Positions 16,405-24,549 of a stretch of DNA of 45,794 nucleotides are shown here, piece after piece. Made by a program: the position numbers and the translations under genes. Under the pieces are notes generated by a model. That model saw only the letters and a list, made by a program, of their open reading frames with translations, was not told where the DNA came from and searched no databases. The first letter of the stretch is position 1. Every line of letters starts with the position of its first letter. This DNA comes from Prevotella sp. (GTDB lineage Bacteria; Bacteroidota; Bacteroidia; Bacteroidales; Bacteroidaceae), in assembly GCA_017645905.1 (NCBI GenBank), contig JAGCNO010000046.1:1-45794 (forward strand), in the 5' to 3' direction.

Positions 16405-16570
16405 TCGGGCTGGCACTCAGACAAATCCAACTGGGCCTACTTCGGGCTCTTATCGCGTGGTCCGTGGAGGCAGCTGGCTCAACCCGGCCGGGAGATGCCG
16501 TGTGTCGCACCGGTACCCCCTCAAACCTTTCGTCACGGCCTACGCCCTGGGGCTGCGCCTCGCCCTTTAG
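16403..16570 (+). pseudogene. C-terminal remnant of a formylglycine-enzyme-like (SUMF1) protein
   Basis: Translated in the frame beginning at 16403, this stretch gives a typical C-terminus of the formylglycine-generating-enzyme-like family: QTNPTGPTSGSYRVVRGGSW, then CRVSHRY, then LGLRLAL and a stop at 16568-16570. No start codon or upstream part of the domain is present; it abuts the stop of the epimerase-like gene. It is a broken 3' fragment of about 55 codons left after deletion or recombination. Confidence 0.8.
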
Positions 16571-16637
16571 TTCTTCCCCGTTCCGACGGATTGCAAATCA
16601 TGAAAAACAGTGATGGATGCTGTTTCAAAAAAGTCAA
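16571..16637. other. Short intergenic stretch
   Basis: No gene is seen. The word GGATTGCAAATC occurs near 16589. A similar word also occurs in the pyrK insertion (about 1630) and, in palindromic form, after the second ompH gene (about 25070), so it may belong to another small repeat family. Confidence 0.4.
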
Positions 16638-16715
16638 AACTACGACGTGGTTTCTACAAACTACGTCGTAGTTTTTACAAACGTCGTCGTGGTTTCTACA
16701 AACTACGACGTAGTT
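16638..16715. repeat. 21-base tandem array with palindromic core
   Basis: Four units at an exact 21-base period have equivalent positions at 16642, 16663, 16684 and 16705. The unit centres on a near-perfect dyad (ACTACGACGTAGT) followed by a TTTCTACAA spacer. The units differ at the central base and in the second half. It lies just before 22-base array C. Confidence 0.9.
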
Positions 16716-16738
16716 TTAAAAACACATCCGTTCTTTAG

Positions 16739-16801
16739 CATAGAGAGAACGGTTTTTCCTTACAGAAAGAACGGCTTTCTCTGCCAAAGGGAACGGCTTA
16801 A
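16739..16801. repeat. 22-base tandem array C (degenerate)
   Basis: Three units at an exact 22-base period have equivalent positions at 16744, 16766 and 16788. They share the GAACGG core and flanking T/A tracts, with several substitutions. It lies about 190 bases upstream of the paaK promoter. From 16802 to the promoter at about 16966 nothing else is recognised. Confidence 0.8.
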
Positions 16802-16965
16802 GAACTCATCTTTCGCAAAGCTCCTTTTCCGTTATTCCGTTCGTTTCCGTTCGTTCTGTTTGAAAGAAAGGGAGGAATTAAACACGTTCTTTCTCCACCT
16901 CGTTTTTGACAGCGTCCCTTCGGATGCCGTTAATTTTCATTGATTATTGCAACTTTTTCTGCTTT

Positions 16966-16999
16966 TTTGCTGAAGTTCTCAGATTTCTTCGTACCTTTG
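16966..16999 (+). promoter_or_regulatory. Promoter of paaK
   Basis: TTTG at 16966-16969, 22 bases, then TACCTTTG at 16992-16999. This is the Bacteroidetes pattern with a slightly long spacer. It lies 45 bases before the start codon. Confidence 0.7.
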
Positions 17000-17044
17000 C
17001 ACGCTGTTTATACAACATACTTATACTAGACAACTTTGACAATT

Positions 17045-18352
17045 ATGATTTGGAACCCGAACAAAGAGTGCATGAGCCGCGACGAGATGAGCGCGCTCCA
17101 AGGCAAGAGACTTCACAAGATTGTGGAGTATGTGTATCACAACGTGCCCTTCTACCGCAACAAGCTGCAGGAGATGGACATCCGTCCTGACGACATTCAG
17201 ACCATCGAGGACATCCACAAGCTGCCCTTTACCACGAAGAAGGACCTGCGCGACAACTATCCCTTCGGTCTGCAGGCTGCCCCTAAGAGCGAGATTATCC
17301 GTGTGCATGCTTCGAGCGGCACGACGGGCAACCCCACCATCGTGGGCTACACCCGCAAGGACATCGGCGTGTGGAGCGAGTGCATGGCCCGCTGCTTGAC
17401 GGCTTACGGCATCACCCGCGAAGACACTTTCTCCGTGGCCTACGGCTATGGGCTGTTCACGGGCGGACTGGGTGCCCACTATGGTGTGGAGCATCTTGGA
17501 GCCAGCGTCATCCCTGCCGGTACGGGAAATACGGAGAAGCACATAAAGCTCATTCGCGACTTAGGTATCACGGGCATTGCCTGTACACCCTCTTATGCCC
17601 TCTACCTGGCCGAGACGATGGACAAGATGGGTATTACCAAAGACCAGATAAAGCTGCGTGTGGGAGCCTTTGGCGCCGAGCCTTGGACAGAGAGCATGCG
17701 CAAGGAGATAGAGGAACGTCTGGGCCTGAAGGGCTATAACATCTACGGACTGTCGGAAGTGATGGGCCCGTCGGTGAGCTACGAGTGCCAGATGCAGCAT
17801 GGCTCGCACATCTGCGAAGACCATTTCTATCCCGAAATCATCAACCCCGTGACGCTTGAGCCGCTGCCCGCCGGACAGAAGGGTGAGCTGGTGTTCACGA
17901 CGCTGACGAAGGAGGGTATGCCCGTGATACGCTATCGCACCCGTGACCTCTGCTCATTGCTCCCCGGCGTCTGTGACTGCGGCCGTACTGCCGTGAGAAT
18001 GGGCCGCATCGAGGGCCGCAGCGACGATATGCTCATCATCCGAGGCATCAACGTGTTCCCCAGCCAGGTGGAGAGCGTCGTGCTGTCGATGCAGGAGTTT
18101 GCCCCGCACTACTTGCTCGTCGTAGACCGAGTGAACAACCTCGACACGCTGCAGGTGCAGGTGGAGATGCGCCCCGAACTGCTGACCAGCACCTTCGACA
18201 CGCCCGCCGCCGTCGACGCATTGGAGAAGAAACTCGCTCAGAAGCTGAAGAGCGTGCTCAGCATTGCCGCCAAGGTGCAGCTGAAGGCTCCTGGAACTAT
18301 CGAGCGCAGCCAAGGAAAGAGCTCGCACGTGATAGACAAACGTAAGCTGTAG
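17045..18352 (+). CDS. paaK: Phenylacetate-CoA ligase family protein
   Basis: PaaK-type enzymes activate phenylacetate, or related aryl acids, to the CoA thioester using ATP. The 435 residues match the family. The start at 17045 (MIWNPNKECMSRDEM) is typical for Bacteroidales; a TTG three codons upstream is unlikely. The adenylate-forming signature HASSGTTGNPTIVGYT is near residue 85, YGLSEVMGPSV carries the A5-type motif, and YRTRDLC plus GRSDDMLIIRGINVFPSQVE carry the later core motifs. Cytosolic. In gut Bacteroidales such genes often sit with indolepyruvate oxidoreductase, but none is next to it here. Confidence 0.93.
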   Translation: MIWNPNKECMSRDEMSALQGKRLHKIVEYVYHNVPFYRNKLQEMDIRPDDIQTIEDIHKLPFTTKKDLRDNYPFGLQAAPKSEIIRVHASSGTTGNPTIVGYTRKDIGVWSECMARCLTAYGITREDTFSVAYGYGLFTGGLGAHYGVEHLGASVIPAGTGNTEKHIKLIRDLGITGIACTPSYALYLAETMDKMGITKDQIKLRVGAFGAEPWTESMRKEIEERLGLKGYNIYGLSEVMGPSVSYECQMQHGSHICEDHFYPEIINPVTLEPLPAGQKGELVFTTLTKEGMPVIRYRTRDLCSLLPGVCDCGRTAVRMGRIEGRSDDMLIIRGINVFPSQVESVVLSMQEFAPHYLLVVDRVNNLDTLQVQVEMRPELLTSTFDTPAAVDALEKKLAQKLKSVLSIAAKVQLKAPGTIERSQGKSSHVIDKRKL

Positions 18353-18455
18353 AAATTATTGTTTTTGAACACTAAAACAACTTAAAAAGGGGATAGGAAA
18401 CATATAATTTGCTTAATAAAAGTGGAAAAACGCACGTTATTTGAAGAAATGTACT

Positions 18456-18463
18456 TACCTTTG
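18456..18463 (+). promoter_or_regulatory. Promoter -7 box of the DUF6242 gene
   Basis: TACCTTTG followed by CG lies 27 bases before the ATG at 18491. No well-spaced TTTG -33 box was found. Confidence 0.55.
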
Positions 18464-18490
18464 CGCGGAAATTGCTTTAAATAACACCAG

Positions 18491-19630
18491 ATGAAACATA
18501 TCCTCAGGTTGTTTTGCATGATGCTCGTCGCTCTGTTGGCGCTGGCATCTTGTCTCGGAGACAACGAAACTTCGGTGGAAGCCCGCAGCGACACGGCCAT
18601 TACGGCCGTGACGCTGGGCACGCTGAATAAATATACCTACACTACATCTTCCAAAACAGGCAACGACACCATTATCAAGACCACGCTAACGGGGTCGAAC
18701 TACAGGCTGACCATTGACCAGTTAGGGTATAAAATCTATAACCGCGACTCCCTGCCGATGGGCACCGACCTGAAGCATGTTACGCTCAGCGCTTTGAATA
18801 CAAAAAACAACGGTGTGGCTTTCATCAAGTCGCTCATCAGCGACACGCTGTTTTATATCAGTACTACAGACTCCCTCGATTTCAGCCAGCCGCGCACCAT
18901 CCGCGTCATTGCCTCCAATGGTATTGACTACCGCGACTACACCATGACGCTCTCGGCCAGCACCACCAAGGGTACGACCTTCGGATGGCAGCTCGTCAGA
19001 GAGGACAGTGAGCTGGCAGGATGGACGGATAAAAGACTCGTGGCCATAGACGATACCGTTATGCTAAAAGCCACGGACTATCTGGGTGCCACCGGGCACG
19101 AATTGTTCAGCTTGGGCGAAGACGGACGGCTGAAGGTCTCTAACGATGAAGGTGCTACCTGGCGTGACGAGACCCTCGATGAGTCGGAGAACCTTATGCC
19201 CACATCGGCTATGGCTATGGTGAGCTGGAAATATGCTCCTGCTGACTCTACCGACTATATCCTCCTGGCTGGAAACAATGAGCAGGACTCTGTGAATGTC
19301 GTGCTGTGGCGCAAACTGAGCAGATATCACGATAACGGGCAGCCCACCGAGGGCAGATGGGTGTACATGCCCGTAGACGGATACAACGTCTATACGCTGC
19401 CACGACAGGAATACCTCTCCATGACCTACTATAATAATAATGTGTTGGCCGTGGGCAGCAACATGAAGCTCTACATGAGCCGCGATCAGGGCATTACCTG
19501 GAAAACACAATCCATCTACGCCCTGCCCAAGCAGATAGAAGGTACAAGGGCAGCAATAGCCGCCGACAGCCGGGAACGGCTCTGGCTGGTAACCGACAGC
19601 GGACAGCTGTGGATGGGAACGCTGCGCTGA
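18491..19630 (+). CDS. DUF6242-like lipoprotein with Asp-box repeats
   Basis: This is a lipoprotein of 379 residues. The signal peptide ends in a lipobox, LASC, with Cys at about residue 21, then an acidic stretch as expected for surface or outer-membrane export. The N-terminal half resembles the Bacteroidales DUF6242 family. The C-terminal half has Asp-box-like turns of beta-propellers (SNDEGATW and SRDQGITW) and the final SGQLWMGTL. Function unknown; propeller repeats suggest binding of glycan or protein. It is followed after 20 bases by the DUF6089 gene. Confidence 0.75.
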   Translation: MKHILRLFCMMLVALLALASCLGDNETSVEARSDTAITAVTLGTLNKYTYTTSSKTGNDTIIKTTLTGSNYRLTIDQLGYKIYNRDSLPMGTDLKHVTLSALNTKNNGVAFIKSLISDTLFYISTTDSLDFSQPRTIRVIASNGIDYRDYTMTLSASTTKGTTFGWQLVREDSELAGWTDKRLVAIDDTVMLKATDYLGATGHELFSLGEDGRLKVSNDEGATWRDETLDESENLMPTSAMAMVSWKYAPADSTDYILLAGNNEQDSVNVVLWRKLSRYHDNGQPTEGRWVYMPVDGYNVYTLPRQEYLSMTYYNNNVLAVGSNMKLYMSRDQGITWKTQSIYALPKQIEGTRAAIAADSRERLWLVTDSGQLWMGTLR

Positions 19631-19762
19631 CGCTAAATGATAAATGCTAAATGATAAATGATAATCATAATCAATACCGGAAAGTGAATGACTGCCATTA
19701 TGCACGGCGTAAGTGGCAGCTCACGGGTGTGTTGTTTATTATTTGTTATTTATTATTTAGCG
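19631..19762. repeat. Inverted repeat over leader and signal peptide of DUF6089 gene
   Basis: The left arm 19631-19660 (7-base units TAAATGA/TAAATGC) can pair along 30 positions with the right arm 19733-19762 (TTATTTA type). The departures from Watson-Crick pairing are mostly G-U pairs. An inner stem of CTGCCA at 19692-19697 against TGGCAG at 19714-19719 extends with TTATGC/GCGTAA. The ATG at 19651 lies in the left arm; the right arm encodes the hydrophobic core IICYLLFS. Confidence 0.85.
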
Positions 19763-20406
19763 TAAGCGCAAGAGCCCAGGACGACCCAGAATACCGCATG
19801 GAGATAGGCGGAGGCGCAGGAGTGATGACCTATCAGGGCGACTTCAACGGAAGTCTGCTGAAGAACATGCAGCCAACGGCGGGAGCCGTAGTGAAATACA
19901 AGCTCAACCCGCGAATGGACTGGGCTGCAAACATAGGATACGGAAAGCTGAAGGGAAGCTCGAAGGACGCCAATACGTGGTATCCTGAACTCGCAGAGAA
20001 CCCTATAGAGTTCAGCACGTCGGTCATAGACGTGACCGTCTGCTTCGAATACAACTTCTGGCCTTTCGGAACAGGACGCGAATACCTGGGGGCACGACCG
20101 CTGACGCCCTTCATCGCCATCGGAGCAGGATTTACAATAGCAAAGCCCGACATAGGTGACCAGGCAGGAGGAATCCAGTTTCCTGTAGGAGCTGGAGTGA
20201 AATACAAACTGAAAGACCGTCTGAACCTCGCGGTAGAATGGTTGATGCACTTTACGGGAAGCGACAAACTCGACGGAGTGGAAGACCCATACGGCATCAA
20301 GAGCACTGGACTCTTCAAGAATACCGACTGCTACAGCACGCTGAGAGTGACACTTACATACGACTTCTGGGCAAGGTGCAAGACCTGCCACAACGACAGA
20401 GACTAA
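19651..20406 (+). CDS. DUF6089 outer-membrane beta-barrel protein
   Basis: This protein of 251 residues has a signal peptide (core LFIICYLLFSVSA, cleavage near ARAQ) and a mature part starting DDPEYRMEIGGGAGVMTYQGDF. Alternating strands end in FATYR-like beta segments, with the last strand LRVTLTYDFW. This fits a small outer-membrane barrel of the DUF6089 (PorT-like) group, which in Bacteroidales usually stands before uppS and bamA, as here. Role probably in envelope biogenesis, inferred from context only. The start codon is in the left arm of an inverted repeat. Confidence 0.85.
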   Translation: MINDNHNQYRKVNDCHYARRKWQLTGVLFIICYLLFSVSARAQDDPEYRMEIGGGAGVMTYQGDFNGSLLKNMQPTAGAVVKYKLNPRMDWAANIGYGKLKGSSKDANTWYPELAENPIEFSTSVIDVTVCFEYNFWPFGTGREYLGARPLTPFIAIGAGFTIAKPDIGDQAGGIQFPVGAGVKYKLKDRLNLAVEWLMHFTGSDKLDGVEDPYGIKSTGLFKNTDCYSTLRVTLTYDFWARCKTCHNDRD

Positions 20407-20419
20407 AACTTTTTGAACT

Positions 20420-21145
20420 ATGGACTTTGAATTAGATAGAACCAGAATCCCGCAGCACATTGCCATCATCATGGATGGTAATGGACGCTGGGCCATGGAC
20501 CGCGGCCTGGACCGCACGTTTGGCCACAAGGCCGGCGTTGAAACCGTCAAGAAGATAACGGCAGAGTGTGTACGGCTGGGTGTGAAATACCTTACGCTCT
20601 ACACCTTCTCCACAGAGAACTGGAACCGTCCTGCCTACGAGATTGAGGCACTCATGGGACTGGTGCTCAACTTCATCGAGGTAGAACTGTTCACAGACAA
20701 CAATGTGAAGTTCCGCATGGTAGGCGACTTCGATAGGCTGCCGGATGGTGTGAAGAAGAAGATAAAGGACTTAGAAGACTTGACGGCCGACTTTACAGGC
20801 TTGACCTGTGTCGTAGCCATGAGCTATTCTTCGCGTTGGGAACTGACAAACGCCATGAGGCAGATAGCACGGGAAGGCATAGACCCTGAGGACATCACCG
20901 AGGAAACTATCAACCAGCATCTTGTCACTAACTTCATGCCCGACCCGGAGCTGCTTATCCGTACCGGCGGGGAGCTGCGTATCAGCAACTACCTGCTCTG
21001 GCAGATAGCCTACTCAGAGCTCTATTTCTGCGACACCTACTGGCCCGACTTCGACGAGGAGTGTCTGCACCGCGCTATTGCCAGCTACCAGAACCGTCAG
21101 CGCCGGTTTGGAAAGACGGAGGCACAAGTATTAAGTGAAAAGTAA
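20420..21145 (+). CDS. uppS: Isoprenyl transferase (undecaprenyl diphosphate synthase)
   Basis: UppS condenses isopentenyl diphosphate onto farnesyl diphosphate to make the C55 lipid carrier for peptidoglycan and O-antigen sugars. The 241 residues are typical. Visible motifs are [13 protein letters not shown] near residue 14 with the catalytic Asp, the FSTENWNRP region near residue 73, and the C-terminal [20 protein letters not shown]. Cytosolic, membrane-associated. It lies 13 bases after the DUF6089 gene and 19 bases before bamA, part of one envelope operon. Confidence 0.97.
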   Translation: MDFELDRTRIPQHIAIIMDGNGRWAMDRGLDRTFGHKAGVETVKKITAECVRLGVKYLTLYTFSTENWNRPAYEIEALMGLVLNFIEVELFTDNNVKFRMVGDFDRLPDGVKKKIKDLEDLTADFTGLTCVVAMSYSSRWELTNAMRQIAREGIDPEDITEETINQHLVTNFMPDPELLIRTGGELRISNYLLWQIAYSELYFCDTYWPDFDEECLHRAIASYQNRQRRFGKTEAQVLSEK

Positions 21146-21258
21146 TAAGTTCTAAGTTATAAATATGGTAACAGTTGACGTGATAAATCATAAGATAAAA
21201 AGAATAAGCATGGTTGTTGCAACCATACTTATCACTTATCACTTATCACTTGTCACTT
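21133..21258. repeat. Inverted repeat over leader and signal peptide of bamA
   Basis: The left arm from 21133 (AAGTGAAAAGTAATAAGT) is complementary, with about six mismatches in 32, to the right arm ending at 21258, which is built of four 7-base units (CTTATCA type). Inside, ATGGTTG at 21210-21216 pairs with CAACCAT at 21220-21226, extended by ATAAG/CTTAT. The right arm encodes ITYHLSLVTS of the signal peptide. Confidence 0.8.
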
Positions 21259-23870
21259 CCAACGCGCAGGAGATAAGCTACGCCGGAACACCCCGAGAGT
21301 GCGAGATTGGCGGCATTACCGTCAAGGGCGTCAGCGACTATGAGGACTATGTGCTCATCAATCTCTCCGGTCTCAGCGTGGGTCAGAAAATCGATGTGCC
21401 GGGCAGCGAGATAACGGAGGCCGTGAAGCGATACTGGAAGCATGGACTCTTCTCCGACGTGTCGATAAAGGCCGACTCCATCATAGACTCGAAGGTCTAC
21501 CTCACTATTGACCTCCAGTTGCGTCCCCGCATCTCCGAGATTAACTACGTCGGCTTGAAGAAACGCGAACGAGAAGATATGGAGGCAAAGCTCGGAATGG
21601 CAAAGGGAATGCCGCTGACGAAGAATCTCCTCGACCGTGCTAAGATATTGGCTAAGAAATACTTCGATGATAAAGGCTACAAGAATGCTGAAATAGATAT
21701 CTCGCAGCACGACGACGTTACTGGAAAGAACCAGGTGGTGCTCGATGTCTATATCGACAAGAAGGACAAGATGAAGGTGCGCCAGATTATCTTTGACGGC
21801 AACAAACAACTTACTGACGCCAAAATCAAGGGCCACATCTTCAGTAAGGGAGCTTTCGGCAAGATCCACGAGGCAGGCAAGTTCCGCTCCTGGTTCAAAG
21901 CCCGCAAGTACACTCCCGAACGCTACGACGAGGCCAAGCAGAAGCTCATAGAGAAATACAACGAGCTGGGTTTCCGCGATGCTGCTATTATCGAGGACTC
22001 CGTTTGGAACGTCGACGAGAAGCACGTCAATGTCTACGTCCAGATTGACGAGGGAGAGAAATATTACCTTCGTAACGTCGACTGGGTTGGCAATACCGTT
22101 GCCAACACCGATTTCCTCAACCGGCTGCTCGGCATGAAGGGTGGCGACGTCTATAACCAGAAGCAGCTTGACAAGCGTCTGAACTCCGACGAGGATGGTA
22201 TTCACGACTACTATTATAATAAAGGTTATGTGTTCTCCCAGATAGACCCCGTCGAGGTAAATGTTTCCGGCGACAGCATTGACTTGGAAATCCGTATCAT
22301 GGAAGGTCCTCAGGCCTACCTCAACAACGTCCGCATCTATGGTAACGACCGACTCTACGAAGAGGTGGTGCGCCGTGAGCTGCGTACGAAGCCCGGTGAC
22401 CTCTTCTCTAAGGAATCACTCATGCGCTCTGCCCGAGATATAGCTGCTATGGGACACTTTGAGGCTGAGACCATCAACCCCGATGTGAAGCCTAATGTCG
22501 ATGACGGTACTGTGGACATCAACTGGAACCTGGAGCAGAAGAGCAACGACCAGCTGGAGCTCTCTATGGGTTGGGGACAGACGGGTATCATCATGCGTGC
22601 CGGTATCAAGTTCAACAACTTCTCCCTGCGTAACCTCCTGGGCCGCAACAAGCTGCATCGTGGTATCATGCCTGCTGGCGACGGTGAGCAAATCAGCATC
22701 AGCGGACAGACCAACGGTCGCTACTACACCTCCTTCAGCACCAGCTACGCCACAGGATGGTTCGGAGGAAAACGTCCTGTTGCCTTCAATGTCGGAGCAT
22801 TCTACAGTCATCAGAGCGACGTGTCGAGCAACTACTACAACTCGGCCTACATGAACTCCATGTATAACTATATGTATGGAGCTTCCAGTTATTACAACCC
22901 TTACTACAACAACTACGACAGTTACCTCGACGACGACAAGTACATGAATATGTTTGGTCTGTCGTTAGGGTGGGGTAAGCGTCTGCGCTGGCCCGACGAC
23001 TATTTCCAGCTCTCCGCTACGCTGGCCTTTCAGCGTTACATGATGAAGGACTGGCAGTACTTCCACATTACCAACGGAAACTCAAACAACATCAACCTCA
23101 CGCTGGCACTTACCCGTTCGTCGGTGTTCAATCCTCTGTTCCCCACCTACGGTTCAGAGTTCTCCCTCAGCGTCACACTCACCCCGCCCTGGTCGCTCTT
23201 CGACAACAAGGACTATCAGAACCTCGCCACACAGGAGACCTACAGCAGCGACTACAACCGCTTCCAGCAAGAGCAGTCGGAGAAATACAAGTGGGTGGAG
23301 TATCACAAGTGGAAGTTCAAGAGCCGCACCTTCACAGCCCTTTCGAGCGCCCAGAAGAGCTTTGTGCTGATGACCCGTGTGGAGTTCGGAATGTTAGGCT
23401 CCTACAACAAATACAAGAAGTCGCCCTTCGAGACCTTCTACGTCGGTGGTGACGGTATGAGCGGCTACAGCAGCTACGCTGAGGAGACTATCGGACTGCG
23501 TGGTTACGACAACGGCTCCATATCGTCTACGGCCAATGCCGTCGCCAGCCAGTGGACCGGCAGCCGGTACAGCGCCTATACTGCATACGCCTACGACCGA
23601 TTCACATTGGAGCTGCGCTACCCCTTCATGCTTGGCAACACCACCATCTACGGACTCGGATTCGTCGAGGCAGGTAACGCCTGGGCACGGACACGCGACT
23701 TTAACCCCTTCGATATGAAACGCTCTGCCGGTATCGGCGTGCGCATCTTCCTACCGATGGTCGGACTCATGGGAATCGACTGGGCATACGGCTTCGACAA
23801 GGTGTACAGCAATGGAGGCATGAGGAAGGGTGGCAGCAATTTCCACTTCGTGCTCGGACAAGAGTTCTAA
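21165..23870 (+). CDS. bamA: Outer membrane protein assembly factor BamA
   Basis: BamA folds and inserts beta-barrel proteins into the outer membrane. The 901 residues contain a signal peptide (HKIKR basic part, hydrophobic core VVATILITYHLSLVTSNA), about five POTRA domains (residues about 40-440, for example FDGNKQLTDAKIKGHIFSKG and VRIYGNDRLYEEVVRRELR), and a C-terminal barrel ending in Phe (FHFVLGQEF), the usual sorting signal. The barrel carries a Tyr/Asn-rich insertion at about residues 555-593 (22826-22944), likely an outer loop. Start at 21165 keeps the basic n-region; 21210 is an alternative. The usual POTRA/barrel layout is complete. Confidence 0.96.
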   Translation: MVTVDVINHKIKRISMVVATILITYHLSLVTSNAQEISYAGTPRECEIGGITVKGVSDYEDYVLINLSGLSVGQKIDVPGSEITEAVKRYWKHGLFSDVSIKADSIIDSKVYLTIDLQLRPRISEINYVGLKKREREDMEAKLGMAKGMPLTKNLLDRAKILAKKYFDDKGYKNAEIDISQHDDVTGKNQVVLDVYIDKKDKMKVRQIIFDGNKQLTDAKIKGHIFSKGAFGKIHEAGKFRSWFKARKYTPERYDEAKQKLIEKYNELGFRDAAIIEDSVWNVDEKHVNVYVQIDEGEKYYLRNVDWVGNTVANTDFLNRLLGMKGGDVYNQKQLDKRLNSDEDGIHDYYYNKGYVFSQIDPVEVNVSGDSIDLEIRIMEGPQAYLNNVRIYGNDRLYEEVVRRELRTKPGDLFSKESLMRSARDIAAMGHFEAETINPDVKPNVDDGTVDINWNLEQKSNDQLELSMGWGQTGIIMRAGIKFNNFSLRNLLGRNKLHRGIMPAGDGEQISISGQTNGRYYTSFSTSYATGWFGGKRPVAFNVGAFYSHQSDVSSNYYNSAYMNSMYNYMYGASSYYNPYYNNYDSYLDDDKYMNMFGLSLGWGKRLRWPDDYFQLSATLAFQRYMMKDWQYFHITNGNSNNINLTLALTRSSVFNPLFPTYGSEFSLSVTLTPPWSLFDNKDYQNLATQETYSSDYNRFQQEQSEKYKWVEYHKWKFKSRTFTALSSAQKSFVLMTRVEFGMLGSYNKYKKSPFETFYVGGDGMSGYSSYAEETIGLRGYDNGSISSTANAVASQWTGSRYSAYTAYAYDRFTLELRYPFMLGNTTIYGLGFVEAGNAWARTRDFNPFDMKRSAGIGVRIFLPMVGLMGIDWAYGFDKVYSNGGMRKGGSNFHFVLGQEF

Positions 23871-23881
23871 CGGGCTTCGCC

Positions 23882-24033
23882 CTAAATGAGAAATGATAAA
23901 TGAAAAATGATAAACGCCGAAAAGGAGCGGCATTAATATTTTATACTATGAAAAGAATGATTAGAAACATGAGAAATAGCAGATGGTTAATGATACTGAG
24001 TTTGTCATTTATCATTTCTCATTTCTCATTTAG
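23882..24033. repeat. Inverted repeat over leader and signal peptide of first ompH gene
   Basis: The left arm 23882-23911 matches the complement of the right arm 24004-24033 at 27 of 30 positions. Both are made of 7-base units (AAATGAG/AAATGAT against TCATTTC). A GGGC-TTCG-CCC mini-hairpin stands just before the left arm and GCCCC-GCA-GGGGC just after the right arm. The right arm encodes the hydrophobic core (FIISHFSFS) of the OmpH signal peptide. Confidence 0.88.
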
Positions 24034-24502
24034 CCCCGCAGGGGCGCAGAAGTTTGCGCTGGTCGATATGGACTACATCTTCAAGAACATACCTGCCTAC
24101 GAGCGGGCCAACGAGCAGCTCACGCAGGTGTCGAAGAAATGGCAGGCAGAAGTCGACGCCCTCACCACCGAGGCCCAGAACATGTACAAGAACTACCAGA
24201 ACGAGGTCGTCTTCCTCTCCGCCGAGCAGAAGAAAGCTCGCCAGGATGCTATCATGGAGAAAGAGAAGAGCGCCAGCGACCTGAAGCGCAAGTACTTCGG
24301 CCCCGACGGAGAGCTCTTCAAGAAGCGCACCGCCCTCATGTCGCCCATACAGGACGAGATCTACAATGCTATCAAGGATGTTGCCGACCAGCGCGGCTAC
24401 CAGCTCATTCTCGACCGTGCCAGCGATACTGGCATTATCTTCGGCAGCCCCAAGATAGACATCAGCGACGAGGTGCTCCGCAAACTCGGTTATTCCTACT
24501 AA
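23948..24502 (+). CDS. OmpH/Skp family periplasmic chaperone, first copy
   Basis: Skp-like proteins hold unfolded outer-membrane proteins in the periplasm and hand them to BamA. From 23948 the protein has 184 residues: a signal peptide (basic start MKRMIRNMRNSRW, core MILSLSFIISHFSFS, cleavage near AGAQ), then KFALVDMDYIFKNIPAYERA, a long coiled helix rich in Glu, Lys and Gln, and the C-terminal GYQLILDRAS segment. An upstream ATG at 23900 lies inside the left arm of the inverted repeat and would add 16 residues. It lies right after bamA and before a second copy. Confidence 0.9.
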   Translation: MKRMIRNMRNSRWLMILSLSFIISHFSFSPAGAQKFALVDMDYIFKNIPAYERANEQLTQVSKKWQAEVDALTTEAQNMYKNYQNEVVFLSAEQKKARQDAIMEKEKSASDLKRKYFGPDGELFKKRTALMSPIQDEIYNAIKDVADQRGYQLILDRASDTGIIFGSPKIDISDEVLRKLGYSY

Positions 24503-24540
24503 TAACGAAATAACGAAAAAACGTAATAACGTAAAAATTA
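24503..24540. repeat. Octamer repeats between the two ompH genes
   Basis: Four units ending in AACG at an 8-base period fill the gap between the two ompH genes. A similar AATAACG run is found near 2746-2770 beside infC. Confidence 0.7.
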
Positions 24541-24549
24541 ACAACAACA

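Noticed and set aside
16617..16943. Open frame across the 21-base and 22-base arrays
   Set aside because: Its peptide is only the translated repeats (Val/Thr/Asn-rich, then basic); no start context or family.
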